A DNA stretch of 64,000 bases from Saccharomycopsis fibuligera x Saccharomycopsis cf. fibuligera (taxonomy: Eukaryota; Ascomycota; Saccharomycetes; Ascoideales; Saccharomycopsidaceae), in assembly GCA_001936135.1 (NCBI GenBank), contig CP012810.1:3844001-3908000 (forward strand), given 5' to 3'. A program made the position numbers and the translations under genes. This document shows, in pieces, positions 1 through 10,310 of this stretch (the first letter of the stretch is position 1; each line of letters starts with the position of its first letter). Below the pieces are notes generated by a model. The model was not told where the DNA came from. It searched no databases and saw only the letters and a program-made list of their open reading frames with translations.

Positions 1-504
1 AGAGAAGAACAATTGAAAGCAAAAGGGTTCTTGCAGCCGGGGGTCAACGATAATAAATCTTCACCAATCTTGGAAAACGGTAACGGTAATGGTAATGGTA
101 ACGGCGAACCATTTGATGGATTTGAACCACCAGTTGCTGCTGCAAGTCTTGGTAATATCAACATTGGTAATGGTAATTTGGGTAATTCCAACAACGAAAA
201 CAGCTCTTTGTCTCCAGCAGAATCATCATCGGTAACTTCTAGTCAATCTCAATCACATACACAAAACTCACAGCAGACAGCATCCACAAATTCCAATTCA
301 AACAATGTTAATGGTAATGGTCAAGGTAACAGTGGTACCCCAAAGATGAGCAGTTTGCAAGAATTTCAAGCAGCTGCAGTGGGTTTATTGTCGCCAAAAT
401 CACCAAAGGCAAGTAATGGTAATGGAAATAGTCATGGTACTGCTGATGTGGAGCGTGATAATAGTTTTCGTAATAAAGCATTGGGGAGATTTAAAAAAAA
501 TTGA
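1..504 (+). CDS. 3' end of an unrecognised low-complexity protein (partial)
   Basis: The open frame enters from the left edge (first codons AGA GAA GAA CAA) and ends at TGA 502-504, so only the last 167 residues are visible. They are rich in Asn, Gly, Ser and Gln, with an early (NG)n run around residues 27-35, and look disordered. A less repetitive patch follows (SSLQEFQAAAVGLLSPKSP), with an SPKSP that could be a proline-directed phosphorylation site, and the tail is basic (GRFKKN). I do not recognise the family; the conserved part presumably lies upstream of the window. The 3' flank is strongly T-rich in the sense strand. Confidence 0.75.
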   Translation, partial: REEQLKAKGFLQPGVNDNKSSPILENGNGNGNGNGEPFDGFEPPVAAASLGNINIGNGNLGNSNNENSSLSPAESSSVTSSQSQSHTQNSQQTASTNSNSNNVNGNGQGNSGTPKMSSLQEFQAAAVGLLSPKSPKASNGNGNSHGTADVERDNSFRNKALGRFKKN

Positions 505-2713
505 TTGATTGACGAGTGTTGCTTTTCGTTATATTTTTTTTTCTGAGATACGTTGCTTCACAGGGCTTTGCTGCTTTATTGAATTTATTTATTTTTGTTG
601 TTTTTGTTTTTTGTGTGACTCTTCAAATCTGGCGAATAATAGTGTTTTTTTTTCCTAGTAGTTCTATTTTCACCTACTTTCACTTTGACTTTTTTTTTTA
701 GCTGTTATCTCTGCTTTGTTCTATTCTACTTTATCCTACCCAGTTTTATCCTACTCAGTTTTATCCTACTCAGCTTATTCTTTTCCTTTACTTTCTTCTC
801 TTTTCTATCATTTTTTTGATCCTTTATTCTTGTTCTAATCTTTCTAATTCTTTCCGCCAAGTATTTTATTATTTGTTCAAACGCTCTCTATTTTAGGTTG
901 ATTTTAATTTTGTTTTTTGATTTTAACTGATTTTTCTCCTGTTTGCTTTTTTAGTCTAGTGTCTACGATAGAAGTTCTCCAGTTGCTTTTTCTTTGATTT
1001 TTTCTAGTAATTTTTGATTTTTTCAGATTTTTTTCTAGTAATTCTTTAGTTCCTCTTATTATCAGCTCTTCATTTTTACTATTTAACTTGTTATCCATCT
1101 TACATCTTACGCCCCAGTTCCTTGGTATCGATGTTCTCCAATCTGTTTCTTTTTAAGTTTTTATTCTTTTGCTTTTTGGGTCAGTTTTGCCAATTTTTAT
1201 TCTGATTCTCAATTTTTTTTTTTTTTTTTTGCAGTTTAATTTATCTCAATTCAACTCAATTCAGTTTTAATTCAATTTAATTTAATTTAGTTTAATTCAA
1301 CTTTTGTTAACATTTGCGAGATTTTGCTTTTATTTTATTTTCGTTGTTTAGTTGAATAAAGGATCAAAAAAATGATATTAAAAAATGTAGTTGAGTCGTT
1401 GTTGTTGAATGTGTTTCAAAGTACGCTGTTAAGTAGACATGCTCAAAGTTTTGCTTCAAGGTCTGAATTCTTGTATTCCTGCTCTATGAAGTATTGAGAC
1501 AGTTGATAAAAAAAAAAAAAAAAAAAAAAAAAAACCTACGCTGTACGGTACAGTGAGTGAGTACTTATTTAGTTCGCCAACCCAGCAGCATTCATGAAAT
1601 CCAGGGATGAGGCTTTACTGAAACAAAGAGCAAAAGAAAAAAAAAAAAAGTCTCACATATTGCTTTTGGCTGAGTAATCTGTGCTACAGTATAGCCAACC
1701 ATTATCAGTGTGCTACTTCGGGCTGGGATAACGACTGGCTAACTGTTGGCAGGCTGGCAGACAGACTACTGGCAAACAGATTAATTGGTTGATGTTGGGA
1801 TTGCTTGTCTTGCTTAGCTAAGCTTTGAACCGTTACGGCAAGTGCTTAGCTGATGCTGAGATTCAAAATAGTGCGTTTAGCACTAATTGTGCGGCTGCTA
1901 CACTATGCTTTAAAGCACCGTGTTGTTATATACCGGATATCTCTACTGAGAGTTTGAACGGCAAAGAGGTGGGGTTTCCATGAATAGCAGAGGCCAGCGG
2001 AAAGCGATGTTGCAAAATATTGTTTACCAACGAGAATTGATAATGTTTATAATGGTGGGAGCGGTGCACCATAGTCGTAGCAGTGTACTACTATAGTAGT
2101 AACGGTGGTGTCGGCTCCAAAGCTCCAGGTGCTCGGTGCGTTACCCTGGCGCCTCCTTTGGGCCATCGGCGAGTGTTTACGTTTTGTCGTCCAGCCAGTC
2201 TCATTCTCAGCGGCAGTCTCCGTTCCTCTCGTTTTCCTGTGTTGGTTACAGCGTTGTTGTATGATTGATAGCTGCCTGGACTGATACACTGGCCGACTGT
2301 CTCACATTACCCAATCTCAAGCCATCTCCCATCCGCCATCCTCTTTCTTCTTTCCCATCACCACCACAAATATTCACAGGAGCGTGGCATCATCGAGAAA
2401 CTTATACACATACCACATATCCGCATATTTGCGCACATATAAGTGCTTGCCCTTTGGTCGCGAACTTCAATTTCCATTTCCACTTCCACTTCCAGTTCCA
2501 CACATTTTTCTTACATTAGTTCAAACGCTAAGCTACCATATCGCAATAGGCACTTTAAAAAATTATTATTCAATTTTTTTGTTAAAGTGTCATTGTTTTA
2601 GACCTAGTTTAAATTAGAGCAAAACAGCAAGAAAAGCACCACTAGAAAAAATCAGTTGTTTTTTTATACTGGGCGTTTATCAATTGTACCGCTATAATAC
2701 AAATTCCTACAAG

Positions 2714-2719
2714 ACGCGT
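2714..2719. promoter_or_regulatory. MCB-type element ACGCGT upstream of SWI4-like gene
   Basis: A perfect ACGCGT (MluI cell-cycle box core) lies about 770 bp before the ATG. In S. cerevisiae such boxes bind MBF/SBF and occur in the SWI4 promoter itself. Function here is inferred from the motif only; a single 6-mer can occur by chance. Confidence 0.35.
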
Positions 2720-2872
2720 TTACTGTCATTTTCAAGTGATTGACATATCACCATTGTATCTCATATAGACATCGATTTTTTGAAATTAAGCCTATCAGAG
2801 CTCTCCATTATTCTTTTTCCCCTAGAGTGCGTTTAGTTTTGTGAAAATATCAAAAATACTGATTCAAGTTTA

Positions 2873-2880
2873 TTTTCGCG
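2873..2880 (-). promoter_or_regulatory. SCB-type element CGCGAAAA upstream of SWI4-like gene
   Basis: The plus strand reads TTTTCGCG, that is CGCGAAAA on the minus strand, matching the Swi4 binding consensus CRCGAAA. It lies about 600 bp before the ATG and 155 bp from the ACGCGT box, and continues into an alternating CGCGCG. Autoregulation by SBF is plausible but inferred. Confidence 0.35.
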
Positions 2881-3483
2881 CGCGGCATTATTTCGAGACT
2901 CGCTTGGAAAAACTAGAAAAAACTGTATTCTAATAATCGAAATTCAGGAGTGTTAGCATTTATTCTACTTGAAAGCAAAAACAAAAATACAAGTCTTTAT
3001 TGATACTGAAAAACTCAAAGAGGAGCGTTCAACGTTTCGGACTGCTTTTTTATCAATAACACAACACCATTTCTAAAGCAGAAAATAGTGAATAATAACT
3101 TAGGAGACAATATCATTTATCCAAATTGAGCTGATCTCCGGACATTAGCATACCCGGCATCTTGAGTGGAAGGACGATATGCCTAACATTCTTATTCTGA
3201 ACCTATAATCAAGTACTATATCTCAATTTTAAAGCTTACTGAGAAAATATTAATTTCAATTCTTTTTTATTGATACTATAAGCCAATCTATATTAATTAT
3301 ACACAAGGACAATCTCTTATCATACACATTTCACTTTTTACCAGGCTCTTTTCAGACTAATATTTTTTTATGACTTCTATCATATATTGAATCTCTTTGC
3401 GTTGAATATTATCGGACAACTAATTTTTACAATTTATTAGGCCATCAAAAACCATAATTTGATTTCAACATCATACATATAAA

Positions 3484-6400
3484 ATGAAAGTCAGCGAGTC
3501 ACAAACGAATAATGGTCCTCAGAAACTGCAAAATGTGCAGCTGCAGGAATCAGAACTGTCAATACCGTCAGAGAAAGAATCATCAATTGAAAAAGAAATG
3601 GAAGGCGATCTGTTTGAACACCTGAAACAAGAAGATGAAGCTGGAAGCCAAAGCACCACGGCCACTAGCGATCAGCCTACTGGTGTAACTGCTGCTGGAT
3701 CAATAACATCGGCTGAAAAGCCAAACAGCGATACGTCTGCTACAACAGCAGCTGCTGCAAAGGTGAATACGGCAACAAATTCAGTGGACGAAAACGGTGA
3801 CCCAACCCTCTATATCGCCACGTATTCTGGTGTTGACGTATACGAAACATTCATAGAAGGCATACCACTCATGAGAAGATGTTCAGATGATTGGGTAAAT
3901 TCCACTCAGGTTTTGAAAGCAGCGAAGTTCCCAAAAGCACAGCGAACTAGAATTTTAGAACGTGATATTCAGACAGGCGTACACCAAAAAATTCAAGGTG
4001 GTAATGGTAGATTTCAAGGTACGTGGGTTCCCTTGGATGTGGCGAAAAAGTTAGCTGAAAAACATGGCTTAATTGGCGAACTTGCTCCTATATTAAACTA
4101 CGTACCTAGTGAAGATAATCAATTGCCTAAGTTAAATAAAGCAAGACACCATAGTTCTACGCCGTCAAAGAGGAAAAAACTTAACAATAAAAAAAAAATG
4201 TCCATTGCTACAAATCTCAGCCTTCAGCCGCCATTTACTGCAACGCCGCATCATCAACATCATCCAGGCACTCCTGGTAGTCTTCAGTTTAACATTCAAG
4301 CACAACAACAACGTCAACATCTGCTAGTGCCGCAGCCGCAACAACAGCAACAACAACAGCCTCAATTGTATAATAGTAATAATACTGCTGGTGCTGCGAG
4401 TGCTAATCAGGGTCAATTTCTCACTTTCGTGTCAAACTCGACTCCAAGTTCAGCAGTGACGCCGCAGTTCCCCCAATTTCCAACCAATGCCCTGCAAACA
4501 AATCCGTATGCGCAACAAATAGGTCCCCAAATGGTTAATAATCAAAATATCCATCTTATTCAACAGCAGCAGCAACAACAATTTCAGCAATCACAGCAGC
4601 ATCCTCATCAGCAATTAATTCAGCAGCAATTTCAACAACAACAACAACAGCAGCAGCAGCAGAGGTTGCAGCACCAACAGCCGCAGTCCCAACCGCAAAC
4701 ACAGTTGCGTTTGCAACAACAGTCATCTCAACCTCAGCCACAACAACAGCCCATTACTTTCCAGCAACAGCTACCGCCTCAAGCTCAGCAACCACAACAA
4801 CCGCCACAGCCTCATCATCTTCAACACCAACAATCACAGCCCATACAACACACTCAGCATACGCAGCACGACGGGTCCCAAATTGGATGGCCTCATGATA
4901 TTGATGAGTCAATGAAAGAGCAAGACACCACAGCGGTTAAAGATTTGCACCCTCAACAACAACAACAGCAACAACATTCTCAAGCACATCATTCCAATTA
5001 TCCTCTAGGAGATGACGACCCAAAAAGTTTTAGCTATAGTAAAAAGTTTATTGAATATTTCAGTCAAGGCATTGAAGACAACATTCCCGAATTTGTCCTT
5101 AATCCTCCAGTAGATTTCAAAATTGACGACCCAATAGATAGTGAGGGCCATTCACCACTTCACTGGGCCGCTGCAATGGGTAATTTGAAGCTCGTGTCGA
5201 TTCTTGTTTCAAAAAACGCTAACCCATTAGTGCAAAATGCGTTGGGATTGAATCCATTATCCAGACTAGTGACGTTCAATAATTGTTATGAAAAACGTAA
5301 TTTTTTGCAGATATTGGAGTACTTGAAAGCGTCTTTGTATCAGCCTGATAAGAATAATCGATTGATTTTACATTATTTATGTCAATTTTCCGAAATTAAA
5401 TCCAAGCTTAAAAGTATCTACTACTATTTCAACATTGTTCTTGATGAGATTAAGAAGCAGAATGAATTTTGCAATGAGCAGATGTTGAAATTGAAACGCG
5501 AGCAGTCCAAGAAAAGCGGCTCTACCGGAACTGGTGCCGCCACTGCTGCTGCTGATGCACAAGCAGTGAACATTGATAATGAGAAGGACAATTTTATTCG
5601 CATGATCCTTAGTCATCGTGATGTTGATGGGGATACGCCTTTGCATTTGGCTATTAGATCAAGAAATGATGCCTTGATCAAGGCTCTTATTGACAACGGC
5701 GCTGATTTGACCATCATTAATGCTCATGGTGAAACTCCGTTCAACATGCTTAGTAGCTTGAATTATCCTATTAGTACTTTGATGGGTAGCAGCAGTATTA
5801 ATGGCAGTAGTGGAGCAGGAGGTGCAGGCCATCTGCATGTGAATTCGAATATATTTAACACTGCAGCAGCTTATAGCACTAATAACTACATGGTGGCTGA
5901 TTACAATAACAATAAAGAAAACTTTTTTATTAAGACTCCAGATTTGAGCCATCATCAACAGCAGCAACAACCACAGCCACCACCTCAACTAAAAGTTACA
6001 AACACCCCGAAATTTTTAGGTAGTAATGCGAATGGGAATGGTCTTGTTCCTGGTATCTTGGATAGCGCTGGAAAGTCTTCAACGACGACTAGCCAGTTTC
6101 CTATGGTTTCACCTATGAGAAGAATTAACTTCGATGATAATTTTTTCTCCATTGATTCTACTGATCATGATTTCACCTTAGCAACTGCTCCAGGTGCTTC
6201 AAAAGAAAATTCTCCTTTGAAAAAGATTACCAAAGAGTTAAGTGTGAATGTATTTGATGAAAGCGAGTTACCTGAGTTGAATGGGACTACTACGACGCCA
6301 ATCAATGGTAACCGTCGACAGCAACATCCTTTTGTTTCAGTGGCTAACGATAATGATAATGATAATACAGATTTAGTCACAGCCACAGGCACATCTTCCG

Positions 6401-7203
6401 CAGATAAGGGAACGACGTCGGTTAAGTCATTAATTGACTTGAACAAATTCAAAACAATGTGTTTGGAGAAATTTAGCCAACTTGAAGGAGCAATTTCTTC
6501 TGATTTAAGCAATTGGGACAAGCAAAGCAAAGAAGGACATGATTTGCTTGAAAAAATTACTTCTGATTCTAGCGTTACTGATGCGCATATTCGTAATGCC
6601 TTATCAATGATTTTCGATCCAAATGATCCAAATGACTCAGAAGCATTAAAAAGCATCCTCACAACTGAGCCTACTGGGTCTAATAATGATCAGAACAATG
6701 ATAATATCGATGGCGGCAGTGATTTAGATAATGAACAGATGCAAAAAGAACTCAACGAGAAGCTTATTGACACTGAACGAGAATTATTTGACAAGGATGA
6801 AATTTTGGCTAAAGTGATCGAGCGATCCCAAGCTAAAAGCATTGCTGATTTCGTTATCAAGGAAGAACAACGTGCTGTTGCTGCCGCTGCTGCCATAGTG
6901 GCTTCCAAAAATCACAAAAAGAGTGAAAGTGATAACGAAAAAGCTATCAAAGATATTCTCATTTCTGAAGAATCCAAGGATAAAGATGCGTTATTGCAAG
7001 AGAAAATTGATCTTTTGAAAGAATTGTCAATATTGCAAATTGAAAGGCAAGAAAAAGTTAAGTATCTTACTGCTAGAATGCTTTCACATACTATTAGTCG
7101 AAAGATGAATAATTATCGTAAATTGATTAGTATATCTTGTGGATTGAAAATTGAGTCGATTGATGATTTGATAGATGGTATCGAAAAGGCTCTAGTTGGA
7201 TGA
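3484..7203 (+). CDS. SWI4: SWI4/MBP1-family G1/S transcription factor, probably Swi4
   Basis: Sequence-specific subunit of SBF/MBF, which with Swi6 activates G1/S genes in the nucleus. An APSES/KilA-N DNA-binding domain spans about residues 109-205 (IATYSGVDVYE, DDWVNSTQVLKAAKFPKAQRTRILE, GRFQGTWVPLDVA). A basic stretch follows (TPSKRKKLNNKKK). A very long Gln/His/Pro-rich region covers about 255-505. Two ankyrin units are clear at about 553-600 (GHSPLHWAAAMGN) and 713-755 (GDTPLHLAIRSRN), with poorer ones between. The C-terminus is a charged coiled coil that in the family contacts Swi6. I prefer Swi4 over Mbp1 because of the 108-residue N-terminal extension before the APSES domain and the 1239-residue length (Mbp1 starts almost at the domain and is about 830 residues); Mbp1 is not excluded. 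The ATG follows an A-rich leader. SCB and MCB motifs lie upstream. Confidence 0.8.
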   Translation: MKVSESQTNNGPQKLQNVQLQESELSIPSEKESSIEKEMEGDLFEHLKQEDEAGSQSTTATSDQPTGVTAAGSITSAEKPNSDTSATTAAAAKVNTATNSVDENGDPTLYIATYSGVDVYETFIEGIPLMRRCSDDWVNSTQVLKAAKFPKAQRTRILERDIQTGVHQKIQGGNGRFQGTWVPLDVAKKLAEKHGLIGELAPILNYVPSEDNQLPKLNKARHHSSTPSKRKKLNNKKKMSIATNLSLQPPFTATPHHQHHPGTPGSLQFNIQAQQQRQHLLVPQPQQQQQQQPQLYNSNNTAGAASANQGQFLTFVSNSTPSSAVTPQFPQFPTNALQTNPYAQQIGPQMVNNQNIHLIQQQQQQQFQQSQQHPHQQLIQQQFQQQQQQQQQQRLQHQQPQSQPQTQLRLQQQSSQPQPQQQPITFQQQLPPQAQQPQQPPQPHHLQHQQSQPIQHTQHTQHDGSQIGWPHDIDESMKEQDTTAVKDLHPQQQQQQQHSQAHHSNYPLGDDDPKSFSYSKKFIEYFSQGIEDNIPEFVLNPPVDFKIDDPIDSEGHSPLHWAAAMGNLKLVSILVSKNANPLVQNALGLNPLSRLVTFNNCYEKRNFLQILEYLKASLYQPDKNNRLILHYLCQFSEIKSKLKSIYYYFNIVLDEIKKQNEFCNEQMLKLKREQSKKSGSTGTGAATAAADAQAVNIDNEKDNFIRMILSHRDVDGDTPLHLAIRSRNDALIKALIDNGADLTIINAHGETPFNMLSSLNYPISTLMGSSSINGSSGAGGAGHLHVNSNIFNTAAAYSTNNYMVADYNNNKENFFIKTPDLSHHQQQQQPQPPPQLKVTNTPKFLGSNANGNGLVPGILDSAGKSSTTTSQFPMVSPMRRINFDDNFFSIDSTDHDFTLATAPGASKENSPLKKITKELSVNVFDESELPELNGTTTTPINGNRRQQHPFVSVANDNDNDNTDLVTATGTSSADKGTTSVKSLIDLNKFKTMCLEKFSQLEGAISSDLSNWDKQSKEGHDLLEKITSDSSVTDAHIRNALSMIFDPNDPNDSEALKSILTTEPTGSNNDQNNDNIDGGSDLDNEQMQKELNEKLIDTERELFDKDEILAKVIERSQAKSIADFVIKEEQRAVAAAAAIVASKNHKKSESDNEKAIKDILISEESKDKDALLQEKIDLLKELSILQIERQEKVKYLTARMLSHTISRKMNNYRKLISISCGLKIESIDDLIDGIEKALVG

Positions 7204-8107
7204 GTAGTGGTGAAGTGAAATGAACTTGAAGCTATTTTTTGTTAGTTGCTATATCTTTTCATGCATGTTTTCATGAGCTGTGATGTTTTGCTCATTTTGT
7301 GTTCAATTTAATTTACTTTTAGTTTTATCGCGTGTACTTTATTATAATATTTTTTTTTTTTTTTTAAGTATTCAATGTTGTTTGGTTTTCATTATTAGTT
7401 TTTCTCACTTACACTTTTTAATTTTTTGTTATAGTTTATCATGTCAAGTGCTAACTACTATCCTAGCCATCATTGTTTTTTTCCCGAAAGACTTTAATGT
7501 TTCCTCCCTTTGCTTTTGTTCCACTACTTGTTTTTCTATGTTTTCTGCCTTTACGGGAATGACAAATATTTTAACGAACAACTAATTCTATAAAAGCTTT
7601 GTTTTCATTCACTTATTTTTACCATACAATGAGCACATAGATGTTTTGTTTACATTATAGACAGTACCATTGTTCGACTTCTCGTTATAAACTGTTGTGA
7701 TAGTGCTACTTGAAGTTCAAATGTATATAACATAATATTTATGCTGAAGATTCTATTGCTTTATGGCAGTGCTAAAAACTTAAACTACTAGTGCTGTCTG
7801 CGTATGCAGAGGGTGATTCAAAAAAGAGATGCGAAAAAAAAAAAAAAAAAAAGTCAAGAAGCGCGGAACAAAAAACATATAACAAAAATTGTTTGAAATT
7901 CTATTGGGTATCTATCTAATAAAACAAAATAATACTAAATAATATTATATAAAAATAAAAGTTGAGTATGGTACAGCCGACCCCTGAGGGATGCTTGAAA
8001 AGAACTGAAAAACGATTTTTTTTTTTTTTTTTTTTTTGGTTTGGTTCGCTTAATTAAATAAAGCTCAATGTTCAATATTCATTGCTCAATGTTTGCCCAG
8101 CAAACAC
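7204..8107. other. Convergent intergenic region between SWI4-like gene and chitinase
   Basis: No gene is seen. The left part is T-rich (3' flank of the plus-strand gene). An A run lies at about 7833-7851 and a T run at about 8019-8037. These mark the two 3' flanks meeting; no hairpin stands out. Confidence 0.5.
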
Positions 8108-9535
8108 TCAAGCAGTAGCACCGGAAGTCACAGCCCAATACACGTCAGTCAGCAAGCTTGGGATTGAAGTTTCGGCAGCAGCTTCTGCTCCCGAAGTAAC
8201 CGCCCAATACACATCAGTCAGGATGCTTGGAAGCAAGCTGTCAGCCCAGTGAACATCCGTGCTACCAGCGCTGACCGCAGCATGGTTAAGGACGGCAGTT
8301 TCAGCAGCGGATGCAACAGATGCCGCAGAAGGTGCGACAATAGTGGCGGTTCTTGAAGTGGAACCGGTGCCTTGGATAACTGTGGTATCCGAATTAGCAT
8401 TAGCAGCGGAGTCATTGTCAACAACAGCACCACCGGCGGCAGCAGTAGCATAAGTGTTAACGGTAGCCGCAGCGGAAGAGACATGTTTGGTGGTGGTGGC
8501 AGTGACAGCAGGAGCAGTGGCAATGACGGTGGAAGCTTTACTGTGAACATGACCTAAACTGGAAGCAGCAGCAGCAGCAGCAGCAGTGGAAGATGGACTG
8601 CTAGATTTGGCGCTTGAGCTAGAACCAGAGCCTGAGGTTGAGCTAGAACCACCCAAAATTTTTTTCAAACCACCGATAAATGAAGTTCCATCGACAACAT
8701 TGTTAGTACCGCGAACTGCATCCCAGACCATAAAACCACCAAAATTGCTAGCGGAAAGACTGGCGCTAGCTTTGGATTTAACTGTGGAAAGATCAACGTA
8801 ACCAGAGCCAGCAGCAGAACTGGAACCAGGCAAACCAATGTACAATTTCATATTTGTGTTCTTGTATGAAGACACTGCTTTGGTCCAGGTATCCCAGTTA
8901 AAAGTTTTGTCCAAAGCACATGGATTGTTGTAGAACTGAATGAAAGCAATATCAATGTTTGCATTTTTCAATGTTTCACCAATACTAGCATCTGGGAAAA
9001 CACATTGTGGAGCAGCAGTAACCAAAAAGTCACTGCCAAATTTCTTCTTGATAGCTGTAACAAAGTCAGTATAGCCGGTGGTAGTACCTGCTTCAATATC
9101 CAAATCAACACCATCAATAGTAGCACCGGAAAACACACTACCACTTGGACCAAATAATTCATACATTTTATCAGCGACCTCAGAAGCATCAGATGAGCCA
9201 CTGATCCCGTAAGATCCGGTAGCACCACCCATGGAAAGAATCACTTTAACGCCTTTTGATTGACAAGTTTTGATACCTTTGGCAATAGTTGGACAAGTAG
9301 CACTGGAACAAGAAGCACCGAAGTTATAGGAAACTGAACTACCTTGAAAGTTATTGACAAATGATATTAATACAATGTCAATATCACCACTGGAACAATA
9401 TGTCCCTAAATCTTTTTCTCCTGTACCTTGACCCCAGTAAACAGCAACGTTTTTGCCATTGGCACTGTATGCGGCATTGGCAAGATTGGTCAATGAAAGG
9501 AATAAAATAATTTGTACTATCTGGGCAAAGATCAT
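8108..9535 (-). CDS. Secreted GH18 endochitinase
   Basis: Cleaves beta-1,4-GlcNAc linkages in wall chitin, typically needed for cell separation after cytokinesis. The 475-residue protein begins with a signal peptide (residues 1-22, hydrophobic, ending LTNLANA). A fungal class GH18 barrel covers about 24-310 and shows the substrate motif LSMGGATG and the catalytic motif DGVDLDIE, in which the last Glu is the acid/base. After about 310 comes a Ser/Ala/Thr-rich, probably O-mannosylated tail with three imperfect copies of a DV-Y/H-WA motif. I see no chitin-binding module and no hydrophobic GPI-anchor tail, so it looks secreted, shorter than Cts1 (562 residues) and close in length to Candida Cht1-type enzymes. 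Which Candida CHT paralogue it matches cannot be settled by eye. The ATG follows an A/T-rich promoter. Confidence 0.9.
   Translation of the reverse strand: MIFAQIVQIILFLSLTNLANAAYSANGKNVAVYWGQGTGEKDLGTYCSSGDIDIVLISFVNNFQGSSVSYNFGASCSSATCPTIAKGIKTCQSKGVKVILSMGGATGSYGISGSSDASEVADKMYELFGPSGSVFSGATIDGVDLDIEAGTTTGYTDFVTAIKKKFGSDFLVTAAPQCVFPDASIGETLKNANIDIAFIQFYNNPCALDKTFNWDTWTKAVSSYKNTNMKLYIGLPGSSSAAGSGYVDLSTVKSKASASLSASNFGGFMVWDAVRGTNNVVDGTSFIGGLKKILGGSSSTSGSGSSSSAKSSSPSSTAAAAAAASSLGHVHSKASTVIATAPAVTATTTKHVSSAAATVNTYATAAAGGAVVDNDSAANANSDTTVIQGTGSTSRTATIVAPSAASVASAAETAVLNHAAVSAGSTDVHWADSLLPSILTDVYWAVTSGAEAAAETSIPSLLTDVYWAVTSGATA
8111..8263 (-). repeat. Three in-frame degenerate repeats in the chitinase tail
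   Basis: Read on the minus strand, three copies encode [Ser]-TDVHWA, [CTG]-TDVYWAVTSGA and [CTG]-TDVYWAVTSGA. The first copy has AGC (8263-8261) at the position where copies two and three have CTG (8221-8219 and 8152-8150). The last two copies are also preceded by matching PSI/PSL. The alignment suggests CTG encodes Ser here. Confidence 0.8.
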
Positions 9536-10294
9536 TGTGTGTTAGTTTTGCTATATCTATGCGTTTTGTTTTTATCTAATATTCTTATGTTGGTTATCTA
9601 GTGTGTTTATAATGGAATGAATGGACGAATCAAAAGATTCTTAGTGTTTGGTGAATGGAAATGTACTAGAGACTGTTATTGAATAGAAAAAAAATAAGAA
9701 AAAAAACTTATTCAACCAGAAAGGAGCGGGGCTATTTTAATATATAATAGAGAAAAAAAAAAGATTGTTACCAAATAAATGTCAACCCTTTGGCTCTGCC
9801 TTGCATCTACCGGTGCTTTTCTCCAATACGGGCCAAAATCCAGTAACATGATAAATGGTAACAGAGTAAGATGCAAGGCAGGCAGCGTGTTCTTTTGTCT
9901 TAGCATATCCATCCGCAACGTTGCCTTTACCAATCCACGGTACTATTCGTATAAAGCTAATGCTATATGACCTAGAATGAAGGACAAGCCCTTTAGTACC
10001 ATCTTTCGCATTTTATCAGTTATTGTGGAATCGAGACAGACACGCTCAGAAGCACCACATTGTGATACATGCTAGGTAACATGCAGTTGTGTTCTGTGGG
10101 TGCGCAGATATTGACATAACTTCGGTTGCCTCGAAGGAGCTCATTATAAGCGCAAACCTCACAGACCTGGCGCTGAATATATCATAACTCGTGCTTTATT
10201 GCGTGCTGGTACTGGTAGAAAAGGAGCCGTCACAAATCGCACTTTGATTCAAATTGCAGCAAATGTTGACCGTTCCTTGGTCCAGGAGCCATTT

Positions 10295-10310
10295 GACGCA
10301 CGCGTGCGTC
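10295..10310. repeat. Perfect 16-bp palindrome with ACGCGT centre
   Basis: GACGCACGCGTGCGTC reads the same on both strands, with an MCB-type ACGCGT in the middle. It lies about 760 bp upstream of the chitinase ATG. It may bind a dimeric regulator; no function is shown by the sequence. Confidence 0.6.

Larger units (their letters stand above)
505..3483. other. 3 kb intergenic region: 3' flank, then SWI4-type promoter/leader
   Basis: No credible gene is seen; the short open frames here have no conserved features. The left third (to about 1350) is T-rich, as expected for the 3' flank of the first gene. An A27 run lies at 1508-1534, followed by an inverted repeat CTGTAC-G-GTACAG at 1541-1553. 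The part from about 2300 has the character of a long promoter and leader for the gene at 3484. It contains G1/S-type motifs at 2714 and 2873 (listed separately) and a TCGCGAA at 2458. Unusually long regulatory regions are typical of highly regulated transcription factor genes in this clade. Confidence 0.6.

Noticed and set aside
7660-7720. tRNA B-box-like words (GTTCGACTT, GTTCAAATG)
   Set aside because: No matching A box, acceptor stem or cloverleaf is present around them. Similar isolated words elsewhere were rejected for the same reason.
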